From: Candidatus Ruminococcus avistercoris
GTDB lineage: Bacteria; Bacillota; Clostridia; Lachnospirales; Lachnospiraceae
DNA: 64,000 nucleotides
Reading direction: 5' to 3'
Assembly (NCBI GenBank): GCA_019120315.1
Contig: DWVJ01000034.1
Coordinates: 121,455-185,454 of the forward strand
The position numbers were made by a program, and so were the translations under genes. The notes below the pieces were generated by a model, which was given only the letters and a program-made list of their open reading frames with translations, was not told the DNA's origin and searched no databases. This document shows, piece by piece, positions 7,609-17,994 of the stretch; position 1 is the first letter of the stretch, and each line of letters starts with the position of its first letter.

Positions 7609-8667
7609 ATGGACAGACGAAAAACAAAAATCATACAGATCGGGAACCGTTTCATCGGCGGCGGCAATACCATTTTGATCCAGTCCATGACCAATACGAA
7701 GACGGAGGATGTGAAAAGTACGGTAGATCAGATTCAGGCGCTGACGGCCGCCGGCTGTGAGATCATCCGCTGCGCTGTCCCGACCATGGAGGCGGCCAGA
7801 GCGATCGGGAAGATCAAAAAGGAGATTTCCATTCCTCTGGTAGCAGATATTCATTTTGATTATAAGCTGGCCATTGCCGCCATTGAGAACGGAGCCGACA
7901 AAATCCGGATCAACCCGGGAAACATCGGCGGAAAGGAGAAAATAAAAGCGGTGGTGGACGCGGCCAGGGAACGGGGGATTCCCATCCGCGTGGGAGTCAA
8001 CAGCGGTTCCCTGGAAAAAGAACTGGTGGAGAAATACCACGGCGTGACGGCGGAAGGTCTGGTGGAAAGTGCGCTGGATAAAGTACATATCATTGAAGAA
8101 CTGGGATATGACAATCTGGTTATCAGTATCAAGTCTTCCGACGTGATGATGTGCGCCAGAGCCCATGAGATGATTTCGCGCCGCACTTCTTATCCCCTTC
8201 ACGTGGGAATCACGGAGGCGGGCACGCTGTATTCCGGGAATATCAAGTCGGCTGTGGGCCTGGCAGTGATCCTCTATCAGGGTATCGGCGATACGATCCG
8301 GGTATCTCTTACCGGTGATCCGCTGGAGGAAATCAAATCGGCCAAATGTATTTTAAAAACACTGGGTCTGCGAAAAGGCGGCGTGGAAGTGGTGTCCTGT
8401 CCCACCTGCGGCCGCACGCAGATCGATCTCATCGGCCTGGCTAATCAGGTGGAGGATATGGTACAGGATATTCCTCTGGACATCAAAGTGGCCGTTATGG
8501 GATGCGTGGTCAACGGACCGGGAGAGGCAAAAGAAGCGGATATCGGAATCGCCGGGGGAAAAGGAGAAGGCTTGCTGATCAAAAAGGGGGAGATTATCCG
8601 AAAAGTTCCGGAAGACAAATTGTTATCCGCTTTGCGCCAGGAACTGATAAACTGGAAGGATGCATGA
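7609..8667 (+). CDS. ispG: 4-hydroxy-3-methylbut-2-enyl diphosphate synthase (IspG/GcpE)
   Basis: IspG reduces MEcPP to HMBPP in the methylerythritol phosphate route to isoprenoids, using a [4Fe-4S] cluster. The cluster ligands are visible: Cys264 and Cys267 in CPTCGRTQIDL, Cys299 in VMGCVVNGPGE and Glu306 just after. The N-terminal TIM barrel begins with NTILIQSMTNT. At 352 aa it is the short, plant-domain-free bacterial form. The stop codon overlaps the polC start region. Confidence 0.96.
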   Translation: MDRRKTKIIQIGNRFIGGGNTILIQSMTNTKTEDVKSTVDQIQALTAAGCEIIRCAVPTMEAARAIGKIKKEISIPLVADIHFDYKLAIAAIENGADKIRINPGNIGGKEKIKAVVDAARERGIPIRVGVNSGSLEKELVEKYHGVTAEGLVESALDKVHIIEELGYDNLVISIKSSDVMMCARAHEMISRRTSYPLHVGITEAGTLYSGNIKSAVGLAVILYQGIGDTIRVSLTGDPLEEIKSAKCILKTLGLRKGGVEVVSCPTCGRTQIDLIGLANQVEDMVQDIPLDIKVAVMGCVVNGPGEAKEADIGIAGGKGEGLLIKKGEIIRKVPEDKLLSALRQELINWKDA

Positions 8668-11600
8668 TGGAGAAAAAGTTTTTTGACGTATTTCCCAAGC
8701 TGCTGATTGACGGAGAGCTGAAAGATTATGTGGAAGAAGCCAAAGTGACGCGGGTGACTTCCAATCCTTCGAAGACCCGCCTGCGGGTTTATCTCAACAG
8801 CCGTCAGTGGATTCATAAAAAGAATATCTATGCGTTGGAACGTTCGATCCGGGAACAGTTTTTCCCGGGTCTTCCCATGGAAATCAAAATTATCGAAGAT
8901 TTCCAGCTGTCCCGCCAGTATACGCCGGAAAATTTCTGGGAGGTTTATCGGGACAGTCTGCTGCTGGAATTAAAGGAATACAGCGCGGTGCTCTATAATC
9001 TGCTGATCCAGGGAAAACTGGAGTTTGAAGGGCAGGAGTCTTTGAGGATCACGCTGCCGGACACGGTGATTTCCCGGGAGCGGGGGGAAGAGCTGGAGCG
9101 GATTCTGGACAAGGTATTTTGCGAACGGTGCCACTTTGCCCTGCAGATTTCTGTGGAATATGTACAGGCAAAGGAAAGCCGCGCCAGGATCAACAGCGAA
9201 CAAAAAATTCAGGAGGAGGCCCGCCACCTTCAGGAGACGGCCGATGCTGCCAGAGAACAGGCGGCCATGGAAGAGGTCAAAGGTTCCACGAAGGAGACGA
9301 AGGAAAAACAAGCCCCCGGGAAAACCCGTGAGAACGGGAAAAAACAGCAGACACAAAATAAATCCTTCCGCGGACGGCAGTCCCGTCCGGGTATCCGCCG
9401 CAGCGCCAATCCTGATGTGATCTATGGAAGAGATTTTGAGGAAGACGCTGCCGTCACCATTGACAGCATTGCCGGAGAAATGGGAGATGTGGTGATCCGG
9501 GGAAAGATCCTGTCGGTGGATTCCCGGGAAATCCGCAATGAAAAGACCATTCTCATGTTCAACGTCACAGACTTTACCGACACCATCACAGTGAAAATGT
9601 TTCTCCCAAACGCTCAGGTGGCGGAAGCGGCGGAACAGATCAAAAAAGGCGCTTTTGTAAAAATCAAAGGCGTCACCATCGTGGATAAATTTGACCATGA
9701 ACTGACCATCGGTTCCGTCATCGGCATCAAAAAAATACCGGATTTTACCACCAGCCGGGTGGATACCAGCCCGGTAAAAAGAGTGGAACTGCACTGTCAT
9801 ACGAAAATGAGCGATATGGACGGGGTGACCGATGCGGCCGCACTGGTAAAAAGAGCCTACTCCTGGGGGCATCCGGCCATCGCCATCACCGACCACGGGG
9901 TGGTACAGTCATTCCCGGAGGCCAACCATGCACTGGAGGATATCGACCGGGCCTACCGGGATCAATATGCAAAAGACCATCCCGATGTGAGCAAAGAAGA
10001 ATTGAAAAAGATTTCCAGTCCCTTTAAGGTGATCTACGGTATGGAGGCCTATCTGGTGGATGATCTGAAGGGAATCGTGGAAAACGGCAAAGGGCAGAGT
10101 CTGGACGGTTCCTTTGTGGTATTTGACATTGAAACTACGGGATTTAGTCCCGCAGCCAACAAAATCATCGAGATCGGCGCCGTGCGGGTGGAGGAAGGAA
10201 AGATCACTGACAGGTTTTCTTCTTTTGTCAATCCGCAGGTTCCCATCTCCTTTAAAATAGAAAACCTCACCGGGATCAATGACTCCATGGTGGTCAATGA
10301 ACGCACCATCGATCAGGTGCTGCCGGAATTTCTGGAGTTTTCCAGAGGAGCAGTTATGGTGGCTCACAACGCGTCCTTTGATATGAGCTTTATCGAAAAG
10401 AACTGTCGGGATATTGGATATGAAACGGATTTCACTTCCGTGGATACGGTGGGAATGGCCCGCTTCCTGCTGCCAGGCCTGAACCGGTTCAAGCTGGATA
10501 CGGTGGCCAAGGCGCTGGGTGTGCCTCTTTTGAATCATCACCGTGCTGTGGACGATGCGGCCTGCACGGCGGAGATTTTCGTACGCTTTCTCAAGATGCT
10601 TAAGGAACGGGAGATCGACAATCTGGACAGTCTGAATGCGCAGGGGCAGGTTTCTGTCCATACCTTAAAAAAGCTGCCCACCTATCATGCCATCATACTG
10701 GCCAGAAACGATATCGGCCGCGTCAATCTGTACCGGTTGGTGTCCCGTTCTCACCTGGAGTTCTATAACCGCCGGCCCCGGCTGCCCAAAAGCGTGTTTC
10801 TGCAGCACCGGGAAGGGTTGATCATCGGTTCTGCCTGCGAGGCGGGGGAACTGTATCAGGCCCTTTTGCGGGGAGCGCCGGAGCAGGAGATCGCTCGGCT
10901 GGTGCAGTTTTACGATTATCTGGAGATTCAGCCCCTAGGAAATAACGCCTTTATGCTCCGGGAGGATCGGGATGATGTGAAGAGCGAGGAAGATTTAAAA
11001 GAACTGAACAGAAAAATTGTGCGGCTGGGCGAACAGTTTCAAAAACCAGTGGCGGCTACCTGCGACGTCCATTTCATGGATCCCCAGGATGAAGTTTACC
11101 GCCGCATTATCATGACGGGAAAGGGATTTGCCGACGCGGATCAGCAGGCGCCGCTGTTTCTTAGGACCACGGAGGAGATGCTGGGAGAGTTCGAATATCT
11201 GGGAGCAAAAAAAGCGGAAGAAGTGGTGATCGAAAATCCGGCGAAGATCGCGGCCATGTGCGAGAAGATTTCGCCTATCCGCAAAGGAAAATTTCCGCCG
11301 GTGATCGAGGATTCCGATAAAACGCTGCGGGAAATCTGCTACAACCGGGCTCATGAGATTTACGGAGAAACGCTGCCAAAAATCGTTCAGGAGCGTCTGG
11401 AACGGGAATTGAACTCCATTATCTCCAACGGCTACGCGGTGATGTATATCATCGCCCAGAAATTGGTGTGGAAGTCCAATGAGGACGGCTATCTGGTGGG
11501 CTCCAGGGGATCGGTAGGTTCTTCCTTCGTGGCCACCATGGCCGGTATCACGGAGGTGAATCCCCTGTCTCCTCATTATTATTGCGAGAAATGTCATTAC

Positions 11601-13190
11601 TATGATTTCGACTCCGACGAGGTGAAAGCCTACGCCGGAAAAGCCGGCTGTGACATGCCGGATAAAAACTGTCCCGTCTGCGGCACGCCCCTGAAAAAAG
11701 AAGGGTTTGACATTCCTTTCGAAACGTTCCTGGGCTTTAAAGGCAACAAGGAGCCGGATATCGACCTGAACTTTTCCGGCGATTACCAGGGCAAGGCGCA
11801 TAAATATACGGAGGTTATCTTTGGCGCAGGCCAGACCTTCCGTGCCGGGACCATCGGTACGCTGGCGGCCAAGACGGCTTTTGGCTATGTGAAAAAATAT
11901 TATGAGGAACACGGTATTCATAAAAGAAACTGTGAGGTGGACCGGATCGTGGAAGGATGTACCGGCATCCGCCGTACCACGGGACAGCACCCCGGCGGTA
12001 TCATCGTTCTGCCCATCGGGGAAGATATCAACTCCTTCACGCCGGTGCAGCATCCGGCCAACGATGTGAATACGGATATCATCACCACCCATTTTGATTA
12101 CCATTCCATCGATGAGAATCTGCTGAAGCTGGATATACTGGGGCACGATGATCCCACCATGATTCGTATGCTGGAGGATCTGACAGGATTGGATGCCAAG
12201 ACCATCCCCCTGGACAATAAAGAGGTGATGAGTCTGTTCAAGAGCACAAAGGAGCTGGGTATCACGCCGGAGGATATCGGCGGCTGCCCCCTGGGCTGCC
12301 TGGGTATCCCGGAGTTTGGAACCGATTTCGTTATCCAGATGCTGCAGGATACCAAACCTCAGACTTTTTCCGACCTGGTAAGGATCTCCGGACTGTCCCA
12401 CGGAACCGATGTGTGGCTGGGCAATGCTCAGACGCTGATCCAGGAGGGCAAGGCCACCATTTCCACCGCCATCTGTACCCGTGACGATATCATGACGTAC
12501 CTGATCCAGAAAGGGGTGGAGAGTGAACAGGCTTTCACCATCATGGAGAGCGTCCGCAAAGGCAAAGGACTGAAACCGGAATGGGAAGAAGAGATGAAGG
12601 CCCATGATGTGCCGGACTGGTATATCTGGTCCTGCAAGAAGATCAAGTATATGTTCCCCAAGGCTCATGCGGCGGCCTATGTCATGATGGCTTACCGGAT
12701 CGCCTACTATAAAATTTTTTACCCGCTGGCCTACTATGCGGCCTACTTTAGTATCCGCGCCTCTGCCTTTTCCTATGAACTGATGTGTATGGGGAGGGAG
12801 CGGCTGGAATATCACATGGAAGAATACCGGAAACGTTCTGACAGCTTGACCAACAAGGAGCAGGATACGGTGAAGGATATGAAGATTGTCCAGGAAATGT
12901 ACGCCAGAGGATTTGAATTTACACCGGTGGATCTCTACCGGGCGCAGGCGCACCGGTTCCAGATCGTGGACGGAAAACTGATGCCGGCCTTGGATACCAT
13001 AGAAGGGCTGGGCGACAAGGCGGCGGACGCCGTGGTGCTGGCGGCCAGGGACGGAAAGTTTCTGTCCAAAGATGATCTGCGCAATCGCACCAAGATCAGC
13101 AAAACGGTCATCGATCTGATGGATGAGCTGAATCTTCTGGGAGATATCCCCGATTCCAATCAGATTTCCATCTTTGACTTTAAAGGATAA
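8667..13190 (+). CDS. polC: DNA polymerase III alpha subunit, PolC type
   Basis: PolC is the replicative polymerase of low-GC Gram-positives. I place the start at the second of two adjacent ATGs (8664 and 8667), since GGAAGG lies 7 bp before it; the ORF-track start at 8502 is inside ispG. That gives 1507 aa. Domain order: N-terminal domain and a basic, Gln-rich linker (to about 235), OB fold, PHP domain from about 372 (HCHTKMSDMDG), DnaQ-like proofreading exonuclease from about 484 (VVFDIETTGF), which splits the PHP domain as usual, then palm and fingers. The latter contain a zinc knuckle near 972 (CEKCHYYDF ... CPVCGTPL) and the catalytic block KEPDIDLNFSGDYQ. Confidence 0.96.
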   Translation: MEKKFFDVFPKLLIDGELKDYVEEAKVTRVTSNPSKTRLRVYLNSRQWIHKKNIYALERSIREQFFPGLPMEIKIIEDFQLSRQYTPENFWEVYRDSLLLELKEYSAVLYNLLIQGKLEFEGQESLRITLPDTVISRERGEELERILDKVFCERCHFALQISVEYVQAKESRARINSEQKIQEEARHLQETADAAREQAAMEEVKGSTKETKEKQAPGKTRENGKKQQTQNKSFRGRQSRPGIRRSANPDVIYGRDFEEDAAVTIDSIAGEMGDVVIRGKILSVDSREIRNEKTILMFNVTDFTDTITVKMFLPNAQVAEAAEQIKKGAFVKIKGVTIVDKFDHELTIGSVIGIKKIPDFTTSRVDTSPVKRVELHCHTKMSDMDGVTDAAALVKRAYSWGHPAIAITDHGVVQSFPEANHALEDIDRAYRDQYAKDHPDVSKEELKKISSPFKVIYGMEAYLVDDLKGIVENGKGQSLDGSFVVFDIETTGFSPAANKIIEIGAVRVEEGKITDRFSSFVNPQVPISFKIENLTGINDSMVVNERTIDQVLPEFLEFSRGAVMVAHNASFDMSFIEKNCRDIGYETDFTSVDTVGMARFLLPGLNRFKLDTVAKALGVPLLNHHRAVDDAACTAEIFVRFLKMLKEREIDNLDSLNAQGQVSVHTLKKLPTYHAIILARNDIGRVNLYRLVSRSHLEFYNRRPRLPKSVFLQHREGLIIGSACEAGELYQALLRGAPEQEIARLVQFYDYLEIQPLGNNAFMLREDRDDVKSEEDLKELNRKIVRLGEQFQKPVAATCDVHFMDPQDEVYRRIIMTGKGFADADQQAPLFLRTTEEMLGEFEYLGAKKAEEVVIENPAKIAAMCEKISPIRKGKFPPVIEDSDKTLREICYNRAHEIYGETLPKIVQERLERELNSIISNGYAVMYIIAQKLVWKSNEDGYLVGSRGSVGSSFVATMAGITEVNPLSPHYYCEKCHYYDFDSDEVKAYAGKAGCDMPDKNCPVCGTPLKKEGFDIPFETFLGFKGNKEPDIDLNFSGDYQGKAHKYTEVIFGAGQTFRAGTIGTLAAKTAFGYVKKYYEEHGIHKRNCEVDRIVEGCTGIRRTTGQHPGGIIVLPIGEDINSFTPVQHPANDVNTDIITTHFDYHSIDENLLKLDILGHDDPTMIRMLEDLTGLDAKTIPLDNKEVMSLFKSTKELGITPEDIGGCPLGCLGIPEFGTDFVIQMLQDTKPQTFSDLVRISGLSHGTDVWLGNAQTLIQEGKATISTAICTRDDIMTYLIQKGVESEQAFTIMESVRKGKGLKPEWEEEMKAHDVPDWYIWSCKKIKYMFPKAHAAAYVMMAYRIAYYKIFYPLAYYAAYFSIRASAFSYELMCMGRERLEYHMEEYRKRSDSLTNKEQDTVKDMKIVQEMYARGFEFTPVDLYRAQAHRFQIVDGKLMPALDTIEGLGDKAADAVVLAARDGKFLSKDDLRNRTKISKTVIDLMDELNLLGDIPDSNQISIFDFKG

Positions 13191-13221
13191 GAAAAAGGTC
13201 TGCCAAAAGCAGACCTTTTTC
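13191..13221. terminator. Bidirectional terminator between polC and the aminotransferase gene
   Basis: GAAAAAGGTCTGC / GCAGACCTTTTTC is a 13-bp perfect stem with a 5-nt loop and T runs on both strands. It starts directly after the polC TAA and abuts the stop codon of the converging gene. Confidence 0.92.
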
Positions 13222-14319
13222 TTATCCGAGCAGTTCTTTGAAGGCTTCCAGCAGCCGGTCGTTCTGCTCCGGCTTCATCATGCAGAAGCGGACGTATTTA
13301 TCATCCAGGAAGGGGAAGGTGGAGCAGTCGCGGATCATCATGCATTGACGGATGCAGTGATCAAAGAGCTGATCCGAGGTGACGTCTTCCTTCAAAATCC
13401 GCATGAGGATGAAATTGGCAAAAGGACGGTAGACCTTCACCGTATCCCAGGAAGACAGTTCTTCGAATATGCGTGCTCTCTCCCCGCTGATCAGATGGGC
13501 GGTCTGGGCAATATATTCCTGATCCTGAAACATCAGACGGCCGGCGATCTCCGCCAGAGAATTGATGGTCCAGGGGTTTTTGCGGGTATTGATGGCTTTG
13601 CACACATCCCGGTTGCCCGTGACGGCGTAGCCCAGCCGCAGCCCCGGAGCGGCAAAAAATTTAGAGGTGCCCCGCAGGATAATCAGGTTGTTGTAGTTAT
13701 TGGTGAGCGGGATGGAGGTTACCCGTTCTTCCTTGGGGGCAAATTCCGCATAAGTTTCATCCACCATCACGAAAATGCCATACTGCAGACAGGTATCCAG
13801 GATACGGCGCATCTGCGTGCGGTTGATGGCGGTGGATGTGGGGTTGTTGGGGTTGCAAAGGATCAGAAGATCCAGTGAGTCGTTGAGGTGACTGCAGAAA
13901 TCTTCCGTGTTCAGGGAAAATCCGTCTTTTTCTTTCAGCGGATAGTAATTGACAGTGCCGCCCTCCAGGGAAACCTCCCGCTCGTATTCTGAATAGGTGG
14001 GGCCCAGGATCATTGCCTTTTTGGGACGCTGGGTCTGAATGAATAAAGAGATCAGCTCGGTGGAACCGTTTCCCACGATGATGTTCTCGATCTGGCTGTC
14101 GGTGTAGCGGGCGATACAGGCGCGCAGCGCTTTATATTCCCGGTCCGGGTAGGTGGTGATGGCATCCAGATTTTCCGCCAGTGTGTTTCGCAGGGCGAAG
14201 GAGATCCCCAGGGGATTGACGTTGGCGCTGAAGCTTACGATGTCTTCCTTGTTAATATGATAAATGGTTTCTATCTTTTCCAGGTCGCTGCCATGGAAAT
14301 GATCTTTATGCTGTAACAT
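13222..14319 (-). CDS. Class I/II PLP aminotransferase of the HisC/CobD type
   Basis: Fold-type I PLP enzyme, related to histidinol-phosphate aminotransferase and threonine-phosphate decarboxylase CobD. Motifs: FSANVNPLG, TTYPDREYKALR, VGNGSTELI (PLP phosphate), CNPNNPT, MVDETYAEF, the PLP lysine Lys220 in LRGTSKFFAAPGLRLGY, and the C-terminal VRFCMM arginine. I choose the start at 14319 (365 aa) because AAAGGA lies 6 bp upstream and the family usually begins at about this point with HGGD-like residues (here HGSDL). No cobalamin or histidine gene is nearby, so the substrate is open. It diverges from the DUF5717 operon. Confidence 0.82.
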   Translation of the reverse strand: MLQHKDHFHGSDLEKIETIYHINKEDIVSFSANVNPLGISFALRNTLAENLDAITTYPDREYKALRACIARYTDSQIENIIVGNGSTELISLFIQTQRPKKAMILGPTYSEYEREVSLEGGTVNYYPLKEKDGFSLNTEDFCSHLNDSLDLLILCNPNNPTSTAINRTQMRRILDTCLQYGIFVMVDETYAEFAPKEERVTSIPLTNNYNNLIILRGTSKFFAAPGLRLGYAVTGNRDVCKAINTRKNPWTINSLAEIAGRLMFQDQEYIAQTAHLISGERARIFEELSSWDTVKVYRPFANFILMRILKEDVTSDQLFDHCIRQCMMIRDCSTFPFLDDKYVRFCMMKPEQNDRLLEAFKELLG

Positions 14320-14345
14320 ATCTGTCCTTTCCGCAGCCGTGCAGG

Positions 14346-14374
14346 TTGCATCCAAAGTTTTTGTAGTGTATAAT
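14346..14374 (+). promoter_or_regulatory. Promoter of the DUF5717-DUF5716-TPR operon
   Basis: TTGCAT, a 17-bp spacer and TATAAT lie about 55 bp before the first start codon. Confidence 0.75.
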
Positions 14375-14376
14375 TC

Positions 14377-14404
14377 ATTATAGCGTTTGAAAAAGAATAG
14401 TCAA
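14377..14404 (-). promoter_or_regulatory. Divergent promoter of the aminotransferase gene
   Basis: On the minus strand TTGACT, a 16-bp spacer and TATAAT. Its -10 box lies 2 bp from the -10 box of the divergent promoter, so the two probably interfere with each other. Confidence 0.75.
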
Positions 14405-14429
14405 TAGCAGAAAATACAGGTAGAAACGA

Positions 14430-17400
14430 ATGAAAAAAAGAGTAGAGCAACTGATTAACGGAACGTTTGAATATACCCATCCGGGATTTGATATATCAAA
14501 GACATCCATCGACCTGGTACTGGCAGAAGGAGAACAGCACAGAGACGAGATCGTCTTTGGGGCGCAGGACGGCAGTTCCATCCGCGGGATGCTGGTTTCC
14601 AATGATCGCCGGATCCTTCTGTCGGAGGACCGGTTTCAGGGGAAAATCATCCACGTAATCTATGAGATAGACACGAGAGGATTGCGTCCCGGGGACAGAG
14701 GTCATGGAAGTATCGTCATCATGAGCGATATCGGACAGGCGGTGATACCGGTTCATTATGAGGTCGGAAAAGGGCAGGTCAATTCCACCAGAGGCACGCT
14801 GAAGAATCTGGATGATTTTACAGCTCTGGCCAGGGAGGATTACCGGGAGGCTTTCCGCATTTTCACCGGAAAGGATTTTTTGAATTTCCCGGAAGAAGAA
14901 AAAGAAAACTGCCGGTCACTGTATAAAGGCATGGCTCACAACCCGGTAACTTACCAGCACATGGAAGAATTCCTCATCGGCGCCGGGAGGAAAGAGCCGG
15001 TGCGGCTTTCTCTGGACAAGGATTATAAAGAATCGCTGAAACTGGATGGTTCTATGAAGGATACCCTCTATATATACCGCAGTACCTGGGGATATCTGCG
15101 GGCCGAGGTGGAGACGGAGGGGGATTTCCTGGAGGTGGATAAGAAGATCATCACTTCCGAGGATTTCATCGGCAGCGTATTCGGCCTGGAGTATATCATA
15201 CTGCGGGACCGCCTTGGCAAAGGGAAACGGTATGGCAAGATCCGTATCCATACTGTTTACGGACAGCTGCAGTTTGAGATCGTGGCTTCCGCGGCGAATG
15301 AATATGAAATCAGCATGCACCGTTTCGAAAACCGGATTCGCAGGGATCTGACCAGAAGCTGGCTGGACCGCAGCATGGAGAAGACAGACAGCCGTCAGTT
15401 CCAGGAGCAAACGGATCAGATATTAAAGGAACTGAAAAACTCAGGCAGCTATAACGCCATGATGCAGCTGTATGAAGCGTGGGTCTGCCTGGAAACCGGC
15501 GAGCGGGCCAAGGCGGAGGAGCTGATCGCACAGCTGGCGGACAGAACCTTTCAGGCGTCGGAGAGTCAGGAGGAAGCCGCCTATCTGTATCTGGCCAGAC
15601 AGACGGGACTGCGTCAGCAGGATACGATGGAATACAGGGAACGGATCCGCTCTCTGTACCGGAGAAATCCCAGAAGTCTGGTGATCCTCTATGTGCTTCT
15701 TCGCGATGAGGAAATCAGCCATTCCCCGGTGAAGCAGATGAATCTTCTGGAACAGCAGTTTGAAATGGGAGTCGCCAGTCCCGTTCTCTATCTTATGGCC
15801 TGCCGGGTACTGCAGGAGGATGTCGGTCAGTTTCGTAAGCTGACGCCCTTTATGGTTCAGGTGCTGGCCTTCGCCGGCCGCCATCAGATGATGACGAAAG
15901 AACTGGGAATGCGCATCGCCCATCTGGCCTCCCATGAAAAGACCTTCCGTCCCGGTGTGTACCGGATTCTCTGTGAAGCCTACAAGGTGTGTCCGGGGAA
16001 AGATGTGGTGGAGGCCGTCTGCAGGCTGGTGATGCTGGGACAGCCGGGGAAGAAAGAATATTTTAAATGGTACGCGCGGGCGGTGGATCTGGATATCCGC
16101 ATCACCCGTCTGTACGAATTTTACATAGAAACCATGAGCCGTCATTATCAGGAAGCGCTTCCCAGGGCGGTGCGTCTGTATTTTTCCTATCAGAATACCC
16201 TGAGCAGTGAGCGCAAAGCCTTTATCTATGCCCGTGTCATCCGGGACAAGGCGCAGGATATGCAGACCTACCTGGCTTACCGGGAAGCCATGGAGACGTT
16301 TGCCCATAAAAGCCTGGCAGAAAAGCGGATCAACGAAGATTATGCCGTTCTCTACCAGGAGTTTATCACCGAAGTGAGGGATCAGGATCAGGCCAGGGAC
16401 TTCGCGTTTGTGATGTTTACCCACCGTCTGTACAGCGACGATCCCAAAGTGCGCAATGTGGTGGTGTGTCATGGAGCGCTGAAGGAGGAGCAGAGCTATC
16501 CCTGCCGGGACGGAGTGGCATATATTAATCTTTACGCTTCGGATGCGCAGATCTTCTTTGAAGACGCCAAGCATCGCCGTTATGTGGCCACCGTGGATTA
16601 TAATCTGCAGAAACTGATGGAGGAAAAAGAGCCGGCACGTCAGTGTATGGCTTACAATATTGCCGATCCCGGTCTTTTGCTGTATATCTGCGGAAGCGAC
16701 CCTATGAAGACGGAAGTGAGCGTAAGAAATATGGGCAGCTTCCAGCTGGTAGCCGACTCCGAAGCCTTTGAGGAGGATTACCGGCGTAAAGTACGCAGGA
16801 AGCTTCTGGATTATTACGATAAAAATGCAGGGGATGATACCCTCAATGAATACCTTGGACGACTGGATTATGAGGAATTTTACAAGGTGGATTACCTCCT
16901 GCTGCAGGATATTTTGATCCGCCACGGGTTTGTCCGGGAGTCTTTTGATCTGATCCAGAAATACGGTTATGAAGGAATCGATATGACGGCGCTGTTCAAA
17001 CTTTGCCGCCGTCTGATTTTGGACAGTCAGTTTACGGAAAACGAAGAACTGCTTTATCTGGCTTATTACGTGATGGAGCAGGGAAAATACGACGAGGTTC
17101 TTTTAGGATATTTAAGAGACAGCTATATGGGACCGGTGGAAAATATGGTCCTGATCTGGGAACGGTTAAAGGGTTTTCAGATGGACGGATACACCTTGGA
17201 GGAGGAAATTTTGCTCCTGGCCATGTATGCCAGGGTAAATTTCCCCAAATTTGCCAAAGTGCTGGAAAGTTATGTGAAAAACAGAGGCAAGGAAGCGGTG
17301 ATCGCCGCCGCCTTTACCTTCCTCTCTTACGGATACTTTCTGGAAGATATCCGCATCGACATGTTTGTGTTTAAGGGGCTGGAAAGCTTTTATGAAGATG

Positions 17401-17969
17401 GAAGCGATCTGGATCTGATCTGCTGGCTGGCGCTGCTGAAGCGTTACCGTTTTTGCAAAAAGCTTAATACGTATCAGAAGGAAAATGTAAAAGGGATTTT
17501 AAACCTCTGCCGCAGGGAGAATCTGCGATTTGCTTTTTTCAAAGAGCTGCCCCAGGAACTGACACGCGGGATGCAGCTGGAGGACAAGATTTTTGTGGAG
17601 AAACGGTTTGCTCCGGACGCCCGGGTGACGCTGCATTTTGCCATTACAGGAGAGGGCGCGGAGCCGGTGTATAAAAGCGAACCGATGAAGAAGGGATTCC
17701 ACGGCGTGTTTGTCAGAGAATTCCTGCTGTTCTACGGAGAACGGCTCACTTACTATCTGACGGTGGAGCAGAAGGAAAAAAGCTTTCGCACCGAGGAAGA
17801 GGAGGTTTGGATGGAATCGGTTTCCGATTCCGGAACTACCCGCTACGACATGATCAATCAGATGCTGGCATACCGAAAGATGGGAAACGACCGGGAGTGC
17901 CAAAATATCATGAAAAAATACCGCCGCATGGAACAGGTGACGGAGCGGCTGTTTAAAATGATACCGTGA
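14430..17969 (+). CDS. Large DUF5717-like protein with helical repeats, function unknown
   Basis: The 1179-aa protein resembles the DUF5717 family, which I know only from Lachnospiraceae and relatives. No signal peptide or membrane segment is visible, so it should be cytosolic. The first 300 residues are beta-rich and contain two similar blocks (EIVFGAQDGSSIRGMLVSND and a second starting at about 190), resembling immunoglobulin-like folds. Residues about 310-1010 are a long array of helix pairs (LYEAWVCLETGERAKAEELI and similar), as in TPR or HEAT-type solenoids. The last 150 residues are beta-rich again (ARVTLHFAITGEG). Two partner genes follow in the same direction. This looks like a scaffold. 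Confidence 0.75.
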   Translation: MKKRVEQLINGTFEYTHPGFDISKTSIDLVLAEGEQHRDEIVFGAQDGSSIRGMLVSNDRRILLSEDRFQGKIIHVIYEIDTRGLRPGDRGHGSIVIMSDIGQAVIPVHYEVGKGQVNSTRGTLKNLDDFTALAREDYREAFRIFTGKDFLNFPEEEKENCRSLYKGMAHNPVTYQHMEEFLIGAGRKEPVRLSLDKDYKESLKLDGSMKDTLYIYRSTWGYLRAEVETEGDFLEVDKKIITSEDFIGSVFGLEYIILRDRLGKGKRYGKIRIHTVYGQLQFEIVASAANEYEISMHRFENRIRRDLTRSWLDRSMEKTDSRQFQEQTDQILKELKNSGSYNAMMQLYEAWVCLETGERAKAEELIAQLADRTFQASESQEEAAYLYLARQTGLRQQDTMEYRERIRSLYRRNPRSLVILYVLLRDEEISHSPVKQMNLLEQQFEMGVASPVLYLMACRVLQEDVGQFRKLTPFMVQVLAFAGRHQMMTKELGMRIAHLASHEKTFRPGVYRILCEAYKVCPGKDVVEAVCRLVMLGQPGKKEYFKWYARAVDLDIRITRLYEFYIETMSRHYQEALPRAVRLYFSYQNTLSSERKAFIYARVIRDKAQDMQTYLAYREAMETFAHKSLAEKRINEDYAVLYQEFITEVRDQDQARDFAFVMFTHRLYSDDPKVRNVVVCHGALKEEQSYPCRDGVAYINLYASDAQIFFEDAKHRRYVATVDYNLQKLMEEKEPARQCMAYNIADPGLLLYICGSDPMKTEVSVRNMGSFQLVADSEAFEEDYRRKVRRKLLDYYDKNAGDDTLNEYLGRLDYEEFYKVDYLLLQDILIRHGFVRESFDLIQKYGYEGIDMTALFKLCRRLILDSQFTENEELLYLAYYVMEQGKYDEVLLGYLRDSYMGPVENMVLIWERLKGFQMDGYTLEEEILLLAMYARVNFPKFAKVLESYVKNRGKEAVIAAAFTFLSYGYFLEDIRIDMFVFKGLESFYEDGSDLDLICWLALLKRYRFCKKLNTYQKENVKGILNLCRRENLRFAFFKELPQELTRGMQLEDKIFVEKRFAPDARVTLHFAITGEGAEPVYKSEPMKKGFHGVFVREFLLFYGERLTYYLTVEQKEKSFRTEEEEVWMESVSDSGTTRYDMINQMLAYRKMGNDRECQNIMKKYRRMEQVTERLFKMIP

Positions 17970-17994
17970 GTCCGGATCGATGGGAGGCTAATAA

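Noticed and set aside
10995-12953. 652-aa minus-strand ORF inside polC
   Set aside because: It is a shadow of the high-identity polC coding frame, has no ribosome site and shows His/Arg/Leu-rich low-similarity sequence.
15441-16925. 494-aa minus-strand ORF opposite the DUF5717-like gene
   Set aside because: Shadow of a long, continuous plus-strand gene; no start signals.
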